Assembly (NCBI GenBank): GCA_964618455.1
Contig: CAZUAQ010000027.1
Span: 1-64,000 of the forward strand
Source of the DNA: CAZUAQ01 sp964618455
GTDB lineage: Bacteria > Planctomycetota > Phycisphaerae > UBA1845 > PWPN01
DNA length: 64,000 nucleotides
Direction of reading: 5' to 3'
Shown: piece by piece, positions 46,255 to 55,441 of the stretch
How positions within the stretch are numbered: the stretch's first letter is position 1
How the letters are laid out: the number at the start of each line of letters is the position of its first letter
Notes under the pieces: generated by a model
What the model was told of the DNA's origin: nothing
The model's database searches: none
What the model saw: only the letters and a program-made list of their open reading frames with translations
Translations under genes and position numbers: made by a program

Positions 46255-46665
46255 ATGGCCTTCGAGAGGAGCGAGAGACCGGTGTTCACAAATGAGCAGA
46301 TTGACCTGGCTCGCCGGCTGAAGCAGGCGGGGCTCGAATGGCAGCCGCGGCCCGGCCACTATGTCTACGACGAGGCCGGCATGATCGAGCCGCCCTCGCC
46401 ATTTCAGGAACGCGTCTACTTCATACTGGACCTGAAGCACTTTCTCCGCCGCAGCGGGACCATCGATGAACTGAAGCGGGGCATGACCTGGCTGCCGCTC
46501 TGGCATCAGGCCCGGGAGATCGCAAGCCGTGTCGAGATCGACGACGCCACGATCACATCACGATTGTCGGCAGCGGATGCGTTCGTGCAGCGCAGGGAAC
46601 TTGACCTGCTCTATACGCTCATTCTCGAACGCCTGACCCGTGGGCATGGGCCAGCCGCGTCGTAA
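46255..46665 (+). CDS. Hypothetical protein (136 aa)
   Basis: A 136-residue soluble protein, acidic, with helical segments such as NEQIDLARRLKQAG and ELDLLYTLILERL and a W/P/Y-rich centre (WQPRPGHYVYDE). I recognise no domain. ATG 46255 is used; GTG 46282 (starting VFTNEQ) is an alternative with GAGAGGAG before it. Composition and length fit a real gene, and it is divergent from the renalase-like gene. No function can be stated. Confidence 0.55.
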   Translation: MAFERSERPVFTNEQIDLARRLKQAGLEWQPRPGHYVYDEAGMIEPPSPFQERVYFILDLKHFLRRSGTIDELKRGMTWLPLWHQAREIASRVEIDDATITSRLSAADAFVQRRELDLLYTLILERLTRGHGPAAS

Positions 46666-46722
46666 CCGGATGCCGGCGAAGCCATGATCGCATCAGCACG
46701 TCGGGAAACAACCAACCGCCAA

Positions 46723-46751
46723 TTGCATTCACCCATGCAAAACCCTAGCAT
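46723..46751 (+). promoter_or_regulatory. Candidate promoter for tRNA-Leu (UAG)
   Basis: TTGCAT (46723-46728), a 17-base spacer and TAGCAT (46746-46751). Both hexamers are only moderate. The expected start is about 35 bases before the tRNA. Confidence 0.4.
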
Positions 46752-46792
46752 GATTTCAAGCACGCTTCACCCAAGAGCGGCTCCATCCAGCA

Positions 46793-46874
46793 GCGCGAGT
46801 GGCGGAATTGGCAGACGCGCAGGATTTAGGTTCCTGTACCGTAAGGTGTGGGGGTTCGACTCCCCCCTCGCGCA
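46793..46874 (+). tRNA. tRNA-Leu (UAG)
   Basis: An 82-nt class II tRNA. Acceptor GCGCGAG with CTCGCGC; D arm GGCGGAATTGGCAGACGCGC, the same as in the tRNA-Leu at 25653; anticodon stem AGGA/TCCT with loop TTTAGGT, anticodon TAG (Leu). It has a long variable arm and T arm GGTTCGACTCC. Discriminator A; CCA is not encoded. Confidence 0.96.
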
Positions 46875-46906
46875 GTATGAGAAGTCCATCTGAACAGGTT
46901 CAGCCG

Positions 46907-47761
46907 ATGAAGAAAAACATCCCCTTCAAGTTCACAATTGCTGCAGGCGTCTTGGGAGCCCTCGGCATGGTCGGTTGCTCGGCGCCGCTGCCCTGGCCGG
47001 AAAGCCCGTTGTACGAAACACCGAGCAACGATCCCGACTGGGTTGCGCCGCAGAGCAGGGAAGAGGCCATGGCAGCCATCGCCGGCCACTATGCCCACTA
47101 CGACGTCGTCGCCTACCGGGCCCAGACACCCAATGGACCGCTGTCCACGTTCGTCATCTCCTACGGCTTCACGGATTTCATCATCGAGGACGGCGAACTC
47201 ATCGAAGTCGACCGCTTCTGCCATGCCGAACACAAAGCCAATCAGAACATGGTGACCACCTTTCCCGACGCCGCCACGCAAGCCATCATGCCCCGAAGTG
47301 CCGTGGTCGACGTATTCGAGGAGAACGGGGTGTGGAAGATACATCGCCCGGCGACGCCCACCTTGCTGGGGATCGACGGAGATCCGGACAGCCCACTCAC
47401 CATGGATCCTGACGATCCCCGGATCAACGATGATGACATGGATGGAAAACCCGGCGTGACCGTTTTCGTGACGCTCTTCGGCCTGATCGAAGGGGAGATC
47501 TACCTGGCCCGTCGTGAGATCTTCCAGAACGACCTGACGCTCTACTCCGACGGCAGCCTGCGTGGCCACGTGATCGACGATTCTGAGCAGCTCGTGATCG
47601 GTGCGTCGCTGGAACTCCTCAACGTCCCCAACGACCCGGATCAGGTGGACGATCCCGGACTGAACCCCATCATCCTGATTCCCATCCCCGATGACATCGA
47701 TACCTGCGAGGAACTCATGGCGATTCGGGATGCACTGTTTCCCGCCGAACCCGACTTCTGA
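46907..47761 (+). CDS. Putative lipoprotein (284 aa)
   Basis: A 284-residue protein with a lipoprotein signal peptide ending LGMVGC (Cys24). The body is acidic and Asp/Pro-rich, with a region NDDDMDGKPGVTVF that could bind calcium and a C-terminal DDIDTCEELMAIRDALF helix. I recognise no family. ATG 46907 begins 32 bases after tRNA-Leu (UAG) with no terminator between them, so the tRNA and this gene may share a transcript. The ribosome site (CAGGTTC) is weak. It is convergent, with zero gap, with the following glycosidase-like gene. Confidence 0.7.
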   Translation: MKKNIPFKFTIAAGVLGALGMVGCSAPLPWPESPLYETPSNDPDWVAPQSREEAMAAIAGHYAHYDVVAYRAQTPNGPLSTFVISYGFTDFIIEDGELIEVDRFCHAEHKANQNMVTTFPDAATQAIMPRSAVVDVFEENGVWKIHRPATPTLLGIDGDPDSPLTMDPDDPRINDDDMDGKPGVTVFVTLFGLIEGEIYLARREIFQNDLTLYSDGSLRGHVIDDSEQLVIGASLELLNVPNDPDQVDDPGLNPIILIPIPDDIDTCEELMAIRDALFPAEPDF

Positions 47762-49591
47762 TCACGGTTTCAGCTTCAGAGCCACAAGGGCGTACACATC
47801 CATCCCCTTCAACTCCGCCTGAAGCTCTCCGTCAACCACACGCCAGTCGAACTGCAACGGGTCGGGATGCGGGGAGTCCGCAGACGCAGTGGCAAGGCGT
47901 GCGCCCTCTGGCAGGGGAAATTGCAATCGAATCGTCCGGCTCGGGTCCGGGTCGAAATCCCCGCGACGAATCACGTGCAACGCGATACGATCTCCCTTGC
48001 GGCGGACTGTGACCACCAGGTTCTTGGCGGGCGTGACCTGGACTCGGCACGCCTCGAGTGATTCAGGAAGCGGCGGATCGCTGGAAGCATCCTCGAGCAT
48101 CGAGATCGGAAGAGGGTGGATGCGCGCATGTTCATCGTCACGGCCCGCAAGTGTACCGAGAACCACCAGATGACCGCCGCGCCGCACATACGCCTTCAAG
48201 GCGGCGACGTCATCATCCGCAATGCGCTGGATGTTCGGGACGACGATGTTGCGATAGCCTTCAAGCGCCTTGGCGGTGAGTCCCTTGTCTACGACGACGC
48301 AGTCGTAAGTGATCTGGTGCCGTTCGAGGAACTCACCCGCCTTGCGGTAATAGTTCTTTCCCTGACCGAGGCTGAACGTCGGACCGAAGTGCTGCGTCTG
48401 AGCAAACGCGTGATCCTCCCACGAGTAAAGAATGGCGGTCTCAGCAACGGACTCGAACTCCGCCAGCCAGTCTTCGTGCTTCATCATGAAGGGATGGTAA
48501 TGGCGCGTGACATTGCTTGGCTCCCGATAGCCGGCGGCGTAGATGGCGCCGCCACCCGCCAGGGCCTCTGCCATCAGGATGCGATAACGAATAACCGGCT
48601 CGATCTGCACTCCCGCATTGATCACGATCAGGCACGGTTCTTCCATCAACGCTTTGCAGAACCGAAACATGTAGATCGATGAAGCCTCACCGACCTTCAA
48701 ATGGTTGATCTCGGACGAAGGGACCTCAAACGCACCGTGAATCGCCTGGTAGCCGAAATCGAGGGTATCGACATTGTGGTTCATCACGATACGGAAGTCG
48801 GGATAGTCGGCATGGATGTCTTTCTCGATGGCCTTGACGAAATCGACATAACTCTGAAGTCGCCACTTGAAATACTCCCGATCGGCTTGTCGGGCGAAGT
48901 CGAGCGTGCCCTTGTCGTCACCGGGTATCTGCACCGCCTCACCAAGAACGGATGCACTGTAAGACTTCCATTCTTTCTTGCAGACCGAGCAATGGCACTG
49001 GTTGTATGGCTCGAAGGCGAGGGGGTAGGCGTCGAACATGAGACCATCGAATCCCGCCTCCGCCGTCATCCGGGTCACGGTTTTTTGAAGCTCGATCCAG
49101 CGGGGCTTTCGGATGCAGCCGCAGTTCACTCCCGACGGTTCATAGTAGGTGTTGCCGCCGGGCTTTCCATCGGGGCGGTACGCCGCAATCTCGTCAAAGG
49201 CGATGCCCTCGGCTTCGAGAATCTCCCGGCTGAACATGACTGCATCACAATAGCCGATCATCTTGACCCCGAGTTCATGACTGCGCTTCAGCTCGGGCTT
49301 GGCATTGGCGAGAACCTTCGCCAGCAGCTTGGGCGGCATCATGCCGACGGCGGTGATGCGCTTCCCGTTTTCATCCAGCGGTCGATAGCAGACCGACGCG
49401 AGGGTGGCGTGATGTTTCGCCAGCGCGTCCGGGGACCAGTACGCCCACGAACCATCCGGCCGCTGCCAGTGCGACCAGTCGAGGACGGGACGTTCGAGTG
49501 TGAGAGTCTGGGCCTCCGCTTTGGGGCTACCGATCAGAACTGAGATGGCAGCAAGAAGGGCAAGGGGCAATGTGTGAAGCTGAATGGCCAC
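47762..49591 (-). CDS. Secreted GHL-like TIM-barrel glycosidase candidate
   Basis: A 609-residue exported protein with signal peptide 1-27 (ending AEAQ). A TIM-barrel follows: LDWSHWQRPDG, then FDGLMFDAYPLAFEPYN and, directly after it, CHCSVC, a Cys cluster that follows the catalytic strand in hypothetical glycosyl hydrolase (GHL6-like) families. Asp in FDAYP is a plausible catalytic residue. The C-terminal third resembles a beta-galactosidase trimerisation-like Rossmann domain (GYRNIVVPNIQRIADDD) with a final beta-sandwich. The start is GTG 49591 with GAGGTG 8 bases upstream. The substrate is unknown. It is the second gene of a pair with the Tat-exported toroid protein. Confidence 0.68.
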   Translation of the reverse strand: MAIQLHTLPLALLAAISVLIGSPKAEAQTLTLERPVLDWSHWQRPDGSWAYWSPDALAKHHATLASVCYRPLDENGKRITAVGMMPPKLLAKVLANAKPELKRSHELGVKMIGYCDAVMFSREILEAEGIAFDEIAAYRPDGKPGGNTYYEPSGVNCGCIRKPRWIELQKTVTRMTAEAGFDGLMFDAYPLAFEPYNQCHCSVCKKEWKSYSASVLGEAVQIPGDDKGTLDFARQADREYFKWRLQSYVDFVKAIEKDIHADYPDFRIVMNHNVDTLDFGYQAIHGAFEVPSSEINHLKVGEASSIYMFRFCKALMEEPCLIVINAGVQIEPVIRYRILMAEALAGGGAIYAAGYREPSNVTRHYHPFMMKHEDWLAEFESVAETAILYSWEDHAFAQTQHFGPTFSLGQGKNYYRKAGEFLERHQITYDCVVVDKGLTAKALEGYRNIVVPNIQRIADDDVAALKAYVRRGGHLVVLGTLAGRDDEHARIHPLPISMLEDASSDPPLPESLEACRVQVTPAKNLVVTVRRKGDRIALHVIRRGDFDPDPSRTIRLQFPLPEGARLATASADSPHPDPLQFDWRVVDGELQAELKGMDVYALVALKLKP

Positions 49592-49636
49592 GGTGGTATC
49601 ACCTCGTTAAAGCGTACTTACGGAAATAGAGGAAAC

Positions 49637-51592
49637 TCATACCTTATCTGCTCCGAGCCATTTCTTGATCTGCTCGACCGTCCGGTACGGCACTCGCGGA
49701 TGCTCGACTACGGCGTCGCGGATCGGTGGGCGGGTGGCTTCGCAGTGAGCCTGTCGGGACTCGGGCGAGATCGGCGCGCGGACGTTCAAGTCGTCATCCA
49801 CGTGCAGCGACCAGTGGTCTTCCGGGGATACGGATGATGTGGCCTTGACATCCGCCGTGGCGCTGCCGTCGCGTGTGACCTGAAGATACAGGCCGAACGC
49901 CGAGGGCGAACTCACCAGGAAGGCGTCCGCGCTGTGTGTCTCCACGTAGGAGATCACCAGCTTCAACTCATCCTCCTCGTCGATCGTCAGCCGGGCCGTG
50001 GCCTGACGAACGGAGTCAGGCGTCGGAAGAGATCGCAGCGCGACCTGAAGATCGTCCCGTTCGGCAACCAGCGCGGACGAAGCATGGAACGACGTATCTT
50101 TCGTGACCGCCTGGCCATCGACAAGGATGCGGTCGTACATCTCAGCCGGACCCAGGAAGAGCCGATGCTCCGCCTGGAACGGCGGGCCGTACGACCACCA
50201 CGTCTTCATCATGCGAAATGTCGGCGGGTCCCAGTACAGAATGCCGAGAATGCGCTGCCGGTCTTGGGCGAGGTGTGCATCGATGAGACTGTTGGTCGGA
50301 CCGCCGCGCATGAAAATCGACGGCCGCGGCCCCTCTTTCCTGTGCACGATGAACAGCGGGACTTCCTGGTGATAGTGCGCCCAGATCCCGCGATGCGTTC
50401 CCACCGTCATGTCCTCCGTGTGATGCGTGGTGCAGGACACGACGGATGGGTTGTAATCCTTGCCGAAGTACGACGCGTACCGCGTGACGAATGTGTCGGG
50501 ATACTGACGATCGTGAATCAGCGCGCGGACGTGATCGCTCGGTTCGTGCGGGTACTCTGCCATCACCGCCGCCCCCATCATGCTCATGGAGTCCATGTCC
50601 GGGTTCTCCGCCTCGGGGAACGGCACGTCGAAGTAGTAGTAGAGCATATGGCTGTAGCTGCCCGTTGCCTCGAGACAACTGCCCATGTATGCGCGTGTCG
50701 TGGCTCCGCCGAGGGATCGCGTGGGGGGATGGTAATTGCCCGCCAGCAAAGTGAACAGAAAGTCCGCCGACTTGCGGGCCTGCTCACGCATCGTCTCATC
50801 GACCGCGTATTTGCCGATGGCGATCGTCGGGATGATCTGATGCGCGTAGTACGTCGGCGAGTTGTATTCCACGAGACTGCACTCGGCGGTATCGATGAGC
50901 CACCGCTTCCATTGCTCCGTCGCCAGGTCCGCCAGGTCCGGCCGCTGCAGTATGCGGGCGAGCATCAGCGTCCCCGCCATGGTCATGATGAAGATATTGC
51001 TGTACCACCAGATCGGCGCGCGTCGTACGAGTCCGACCGCGCCGACTTCGAGGAATCTTTGCAGCTTGGCTCGGACCTCGGGCTCCAGCTTGTCGCGGTG
51101 TTTCATCCACACCGGCGCGAGCTTGTAGATCAGGAACACGATCGCGTTCGTGTCTTCCACCTTTTCCCAGAGCGAATAGCCGATCGCGTTCCCGTACTGC
51201 GGTTCACCGGCGTCGCGTTCGAGGTAGTCGCAGATACTCGAGAGGATACGATTAGCCCTTGGGAGTTGCTGATTCGTTTCCAGCAGGGCGATGGCATATT
51301 CCGGCGACCACCAGGCAACACGCCCTCCCTTGCGGTATTTCGCACGATGCTTATGTTCCTCGTATGGCCCTGCCTCGCTGTCCATCGTGATCAGGCCGAG
51401 TTCATCGTCATACCGTGAAGCGCCTTGCCGGGCGGCAATCTCCACCATCCGCCGCCCACGGCGACGCTGCCCTTCGATGGACATGTCGGGACGACCTGGC
51501 GTTTCGGTATCACGCGCGGCGACGAGGGAACTGCCGGCGGCCATCGCTCCGGCCTGCATGAGTTGGCGTCGGTTGATCAGGTATTTGCTCAC
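49637..51592 (-). CDS. Tat-exported toroid protein, polysaccharide lyase-like
   Basis: A 651-residue protein. The N-terminus INRRQLMQAGAMAAG has twin Arg (8-9), consistent with Tat export. Residues about 60-350 are helical with toroid-type motifs (WWSPEYAIALLETNQQ, YGNAIGYSLWEK, WYSNIFIMTMAG). The C-terminal half is beta-rich and contains CTTHHTEDMTVGTHRG and HYHQEVPLFIVHRKEG. This layout is like heparinase/alginate-lyase-type polysaccharide lyases, but I cannot name a family. I chose GTG 51592 because the signal begins there and AAAGGA lies upstream; the frame is open to 51682. It is divergent from the GH2 gene. Confidence 0.66.
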   Translation of the reverse strand: MSKYLINRRQLMQAGAMAAGSSLVAARDTETPGRPDMSIEGQRRRGRRMVEIAARQGASRYDDELGLITMDSEAGPYEEHKHRAKYRKGGRVAWWSPEYAIALLETNQQLPRANRILSSICDYLERDAGEPQYGNAIGYSLWEKVEDTNAIVFLIYKLAPVWMKHRDKLEPEVRAKLQRFLEVGAVGLVRRAPIWWYSNIFIMTMAGTLMLARILQRPDLADLATEQWKRWLIDTAECSLVEYNSPTYYAHQIIPTIAIGKYAVDETMREQARKSADFLFTLLAGNYHPPTRSLGGATTRAYMGSCLEATGSYSHMLYYYFDVPFPEAENPDMDSMSMMGAAVMAEYPHEPSDHVRALIHDRQYPDTFVTRYASYFGKDYNPSVVSCTTHHTEDMTVGTHRGIWAHYHQEVPLFIVHRKEGPRPSIFMRGGPTNSLIDAHLAQDRQRILGILYWDPPTFRMMKTWWSYGPPFQAEHRLFLGPAEMYDRILVDGQAVTKDTSFHASSALVAERDDLQVALRSLPTPDSVRQATARLTIDEEDELKLVISYVETHSADAFLVSSPSAFGLYLQVTRDGSATADVKATSSVSPEDHWSLHVDDDLNVRAPISPESRQAHCEATRPPIRDAVVEHPRVPYRTVEQIKKWLGADKV

Positions 51593-51742
51593 GAAAACCA
51601 CATCCTTTGATGATCTGAGGGAGTAGCGTCCAGGCGGCGAGAGCCCTGGTAGGCATGGCGCCATTTCCAATCGCGTGCACACTGTATACCATGAGGCTCG
51701 CCGATGAGAAACCGGGGGAAACGCATTCCTGGAGGTCGTTCG

Positions 51743-54691
51743 ATGTTGACGCGATGCGGTGAAGGGATCAGAGCGCTCTTGTTGTTGACATCATTCGTCA
51801 CGTATGCCGTCGTGGCGCGGGCAGAGGAGGAGGTCCCGAAGGTTTCACGCCCACCGAATCATGTTCCGTTCGCTCCCGACGTTTTCAACATGCACACCAA
51901 CGGTCGGCCACAAATCAGTCTCGATGGATCCTGGGAATTCCGGCGCGACCCCGACGGCGTCGGCGCCGAGCAGGGCTGGCACGAGGGCCGCGGTGAGTTC
52001 GATCGCTCGATCACCATTCCCGGCGCGCCGCAGGCCCAGGGCATCGGCGAGCCGACTTACCGCCAGAAGTCATTCTTCATGGAACCCTTCTGGGTGCGTC
52101 GGACGTTTGAGGGCCCGGCGGTCGAGAAGGATCAACGCATCTGGCTGCGACTGGGGGGCATCCAGCCCGCGGCGGAAATCTACATCAATGGCAATTACCT
52201 TGGCTACACCAAGAGTTCCCGCACGCCGCAACGCCTCGATGTGACCGAATACGTGAAACCACGCGAGGAGAATCGGATCGCGATCAAGATCTGCGACTTC
52301 CCGGAAGTTCGCCTCGACGGGTTGTGGGAGATGGCGGAATGCGGACTGTACTGGTCCGGTGTGCATCGGCCGGTGCATCTGGAAATCACCGACAAGACCG
52401 CCCTGATCGACTACTACCTCACGACTGACCTGGCCGAGGATACGCTGCATGTGACTGCCACGATGCACGAGCCTCCTCCCGTGGAGTCGGTCTTCATTCT
52501 CAACGTGCGGGATGGCGATCGGGAAGTGGCGTCCTCGGAGATAATGATGTCGGCCGGACAGGCGGTGATTCGGTCGAAGGTCGCTCTGGATGACTACGAA
52601 ACCTGGTCGCCGGAGAATCCCAAGCTTTATGAACTGGTGATCCAACTGAAGGACCGCACGACCGGCAGAACCCTGGACCGCGTGAACACACGATTCGGCA
52701 TGCGGCACATCGAGCGGAAGGGCACCAAGATCCATCTCAACGGCAAGCCGATCTTTCTCCGCGCTTTCGGCGACGATCATTACTATCCAAAGACGCTCAG
52801 CCCCCCGACCGACAAGCAGTGGTACCTCGAGCGTCTTCAGCGCGCTCGTGCCTACGGCATGAACGCCGCCAAGGGATGCGTCGAGCCGATGCCCCCGGAA
52901 TACCTCGACGCCGCCGACGAAGCCGGTATCATCATCATCCAGGAAATGCCCTTCGGCCTCTCCGCGCTGCGCGCCAATCGCTACACCATCGAGAAGCCCT
53001 TCATCGATTTCCAGACCGCCGAACTGGAAAACCTGATTCGTGTGAGCCGCAATCATGCCTGCGTGCTCTCCTACAGCATGTCCAGCGAACTCGAGTTTCA
53101 TAACCAGACCCAGCAGTCCTTCAACTTCTTCAGCCGCGATCTGGTCAAGCTCACGCGCAACCTCGCCCCGCACACCCTGGCCATCGACTGCACCGGCTAT
53201 GTCAACACGCTGGAGACCGACAAGGGGACGCGCGACACCGATCTCTACGCTTCGATCATCCCCACCTGGATGAAACGAACACTCGACGAGACGCCCGTGG
53301 CCACCGACCGGAAACGGCCAACCATTTTGCACGAGTACAACTGGTGGAGCTGCTATCCCGATCCTGCCGACAAGGCCAAGTACGAGGGCATGCAGCTCAA
53401 GCCGTTCTGGCTGGACACGCTCGTCGAGACGGCGCGCAAGAACGGCCAGGAGGATCTCCTCCCGATCTATCGCAGGAATTCGCTCTGGCTGCAGCCCGTC
53501 ACGCGCAAGGACGGTATCGAGTTCGCCCGCCGCAATCCCGACGCCGAAGGCTACATCCTCTGGCTGCTGATCGACTTCGGGCAGTACTCGGAAGGCTTGC
53601 TGGACGATTTCTGGAATCCCAAGAACGTCACCGCCGATGAGTTCCTCGAGTCTAACGGCGACACGATCATCGTCCTGGCCGAGGAAGGGCACCGCTGCCT
53701 GACCAACGGCACGGAGGCGCGGATTCCGCTGGCGATCAGTCACTACGGCCCCGAGCCGCTGGAGAAGGCAGGCCTTCGCTGGAAAGTCTCAGGCAATGGC
53801 GTGAACGAGCAGGGACGATTGAATGTCCCCAGTGCCGCGTGTGGTGAGCTGACGCCGGCGGGGGAGGTCCTCTTCAAGCTTCCCCCGGGCGAACAGGCGT
53901 CTGAAATCACCCTCGAAGTTGCGTGGATCCAGGGCGAGAAGGAACTCAATACCAACCGTTGGTCGTTCTGGACATTTCCAGAAACCCCCGAAGCATGGAA
54001 CGATCCCCGAAAGGGCGATCACACCGCATGGTTCCGCGAGCAAGGGATACGCGTTCGCACACCTGAGCAAGCCGGTCACGCCATCCCTTCGGAAACATCG
54101 CTGGTCATCGCCGAACGCATGGACGAACCACTGGCCGAGTTCATCGAGAACGGGGGGAGTTCGCTTCTGCTCCTCAGCGATGTCGCCATCCTGAACCGAA
54201 ACATCTACTACGGCACGGTCAGTTTCTATCCGAACTTCCGCACGATCCCCTGGAATGCGGGCACCAGCGGCAACTCCGGCACCGTCATCACGTCGCATCC
54301 CGCGCTGGCGAAGTATCCTCACGCGGACTACTGCGACCTGCATTTCGTCTGGATGTTCCGCGATGCACTGCCCATGGAGTTCGAACCGCTCCGCGCCCAC
54401 GGCGTTCAACCGATCATCCGCATGATCGATCACTACGCCGCCAATCGCAACAACGCGCACCTGCTCGAGTTCACATGCGGGAAGGGGAAAGTGCTGGCCA
54501 CGTCGTTGAGCATTCTTCCGCGCCTCTCCGATCGCATCGAAGCACGCTACCTGCTCCAGTGCCTCGCCGAGCATGCTGCCAACGACGCGCACCACCCCGA
54601 TGCCACGATCCCCGGTGATCTCATGCGGAAATGGTTCAGTCCGGAAGGCGAACGTGAAAAGACATCCGGGCCGGATGAACTGCTCAAATGA
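51743..54691 (+). CDS. Secreted GH2-family glycosidase
   Basis: A 982-residue exported enzyme. Signal peptide at about 1-28. A jelly-roll sugar-binding domain (SLDGSWEFRRD, FWVRRTF, AEIYINGNYLGY), an Ig-like domain (about 230-330) and the TIM barrel (FGMRHIERKG, FLRAFGDDHYYPKT) follow. The acid/base Glu is Glu449 in YSMSSELEF, where the usual Asn before Glu is Ser. The nucleophile is Glu531 in LHEYNWW. The activity could be beta-galactosidase, glucuronidase or mannosidase; I cannot tell which. A further 350 residues follow, including a glutamine amidotransferase-like Rossmann stretch. GGAGG precedes ATG 51743. A sulfatase is encoded nearby. Confidence 0.85.
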   Translation: MLTRCGEGIRALLLLTSFVTYAVVARAEEEVPKVSRPPNHVPFAPDVFNMHTNGRPQISLDGSWEFRRDPDGVGAEQGWHEGRGEFDRSITIPGAPQAQGIGEPTYRQKSFFMEPFWVRRTFEGPAVEKDQRIWLRLGGIQPAAEIYINGNYLGYTKSSRTPQRLDVTEYVKPREENRIAIKICDFPEVRLDGLWEMAECGLYWSGVHRPVHLEITDKTALIDYYLTTDLAEDTLHVTATMHEPPPVESVFILNVRDGDREVASSEIMMSAGQAVIRSKVALDDYETWSPENPKLYELVIQLKDRTTGRTLDRVNTRFGMRHIERKGTKIHLNGKPIFLRAFGDDHYYPKTLSPPTDKQWYLERLQRARAYGMNAAKGCVEPMPPEYLDAADEAGIIIIQEMPFGLSALRANRYTIEKPFIDFQTAELENLIRVSRNHACVLSYSMSSELEFHNQTQQSFNFFSRDLVKLTRNLAPHTLAIDCTGYVNTLETDKGTRDTDLYASIIPTWMKRTLDETPVATDRKRPTILHEYNWWSCYPDPADKAKYEGMQLKPFWLDTLVETARKNGQEDLLPIYRRNSLWLQPVTRKDGIEFARRNPDAEGYILWLLIDFGQYSEGLLDDFWNPKNVTADEFLESNGDTIIVLAEEGHRCLTNGTEARIPLAISHYGPEPLEKAGLRWKVSGNGVNEQGRLNVPSAACGELTPAGEVLFKLPPGEQASEITLEVAWIQGEKELNTNRWSFWTFPETPEAWNDPRKGDHTAWFREQGIRVRTPEQAGHAIPSETSLVIAERMDEPLAEFIENGGSSLLLLSDVAILNRNIYYGTVSFYPNFRTIPWNAGTSGNSGTVITSHPALAKYPHADYCDLHFVWMFRDALPMEFEPLRAHGVQPIIRMIDHYAANRNNAHLLEFTCGKGKVLATSLSILPRLSDRIEARYLLQCLAEHAANDAHHPDATIPGDLMRKWFSPEGEREKTSGPDELLK

Positions 54692-54706
54692 AGAAAAGGG
54701 CGCTTA

Positions 54707-54734
54707 CCGCTCACACCCTCGGCCGTGAGGGCGG
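54707..54734 (-). terminator. Possible terminator between convergent genes
   Basis: On the minus strand CCGCCCTCAC pairs with GTGAGCGG (two bases bulged), and CCTTTTCTTC comes about 8 bases later. It would act on the dockerin-like gene, which ends at 54758. The geometry is imperfect. Confidence 0.3.
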
Positions 54735-54757
54735 AGATGGTAGGTTCGACTCGTTCG

Positions 54758-55231
54758 TCAGTTCGCGCAGTTGGCGTCCGCCACGATGCCCGGTCCCGTG
54801 AGACAGAGCTGGAACACGGCGAAGTCCGCCCCGTCCACGTCCGGATCGCCGTCGAGCAGCGCGCCGCTGCAGTTCGTATCCACCTGTGGGATCTCCGGCC
54901 CCGTCGCGCAGGACTCGAAGAACTGGAAGTCGTTGTTGTCCACGTCGCAATCCTGATCGTAATCGACAGGCGCGAACGCGTTGCACGGGGGGAGCGTTCC
55001 CGGCCAGAATCCACCCTGCAGGGAATAGGATCCGCCCGTCATGGCGGGGGCCTGCGCATCAGGCTGACCGACGGTCCCGGTCAGCGTGTAGCCGCCGCCC
55101 GAACTCTCCCCGCCGCCACCGTCGATGGTCGACCAGCTCAGGTCATACCCGCCGCCACTCTGGGCATACAAGGTCAAGGCTGCACATCCAAGGACGAAGC
55201 CAACCACGAGTGACACTATTCTGTTCAGCAT
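54758..55231 (-). CDS. Small secreted dockerin-tailed protein
   Basis: A 157-residue exported protein. Signal peptide 1-23. The body has the planctomycete pattern GGGYTLTGTVGQPDAQ followed by GGSYSLQGGFWPG. The C-terminus has two Asp-rich EF-hand-like loops, DYDQDCDVDNNDF and DGDPDVDGADF, each followed by FxxFxxC. This is the dockerin-like tail also seen at the end of the 2736-7127 protein. It probably binds calcium and sits at the surface; its partner is unknown. AAGGAAC precedes the ATG. Confidence 0.82.
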   Translation of the reverse strand: MLNRIVSLVVGFVLGCAALTLYAQSGGGYDLSWSTIDGGGGESSGGGYTLTGTVGQPDAQAPAMTGGSYSLQGGFWPGTLPPCNAFAPVDYDQDCDVDNNDFQFFESCATGPEIPQVDTNCSGALLDGDPDVDGADFAVFQLCLTGPGIVADANCAN

Positions 55232-55441
55232 CGGTTAAGTTCCTTGTATGGCACCGACCGACACGAGTTCCGTACCGATGGCGCTTCGTAGACGAGAATG
55301 AATTCGGTTCGACCAGACCCAATAAGCAATCCCGGAAGTATTATGAATGATTCACGCCGTCAGAGCAAGGAAAAACGGGATCAATGCTTTCGTGGGGCCC
55401 GAAAATGACGCGCGGTCGAAACCGATGTAGTCTGTCCCCCG

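Noticed and set aside
49934..51418. A 494-codon plus-strand frame opposite the Tat-exported protein
   Set aside because: Arg/His/Val-rich shadow; the minus-strand gene has a Tat signal, a ribosome site and toroid motifs.
52070..53743. A 557-codon minus-strand frame opposite the GH2 gene
   Set aside because: Antisense to catalytic regions of the GH2 enzyme; no ribosome site or known motif.
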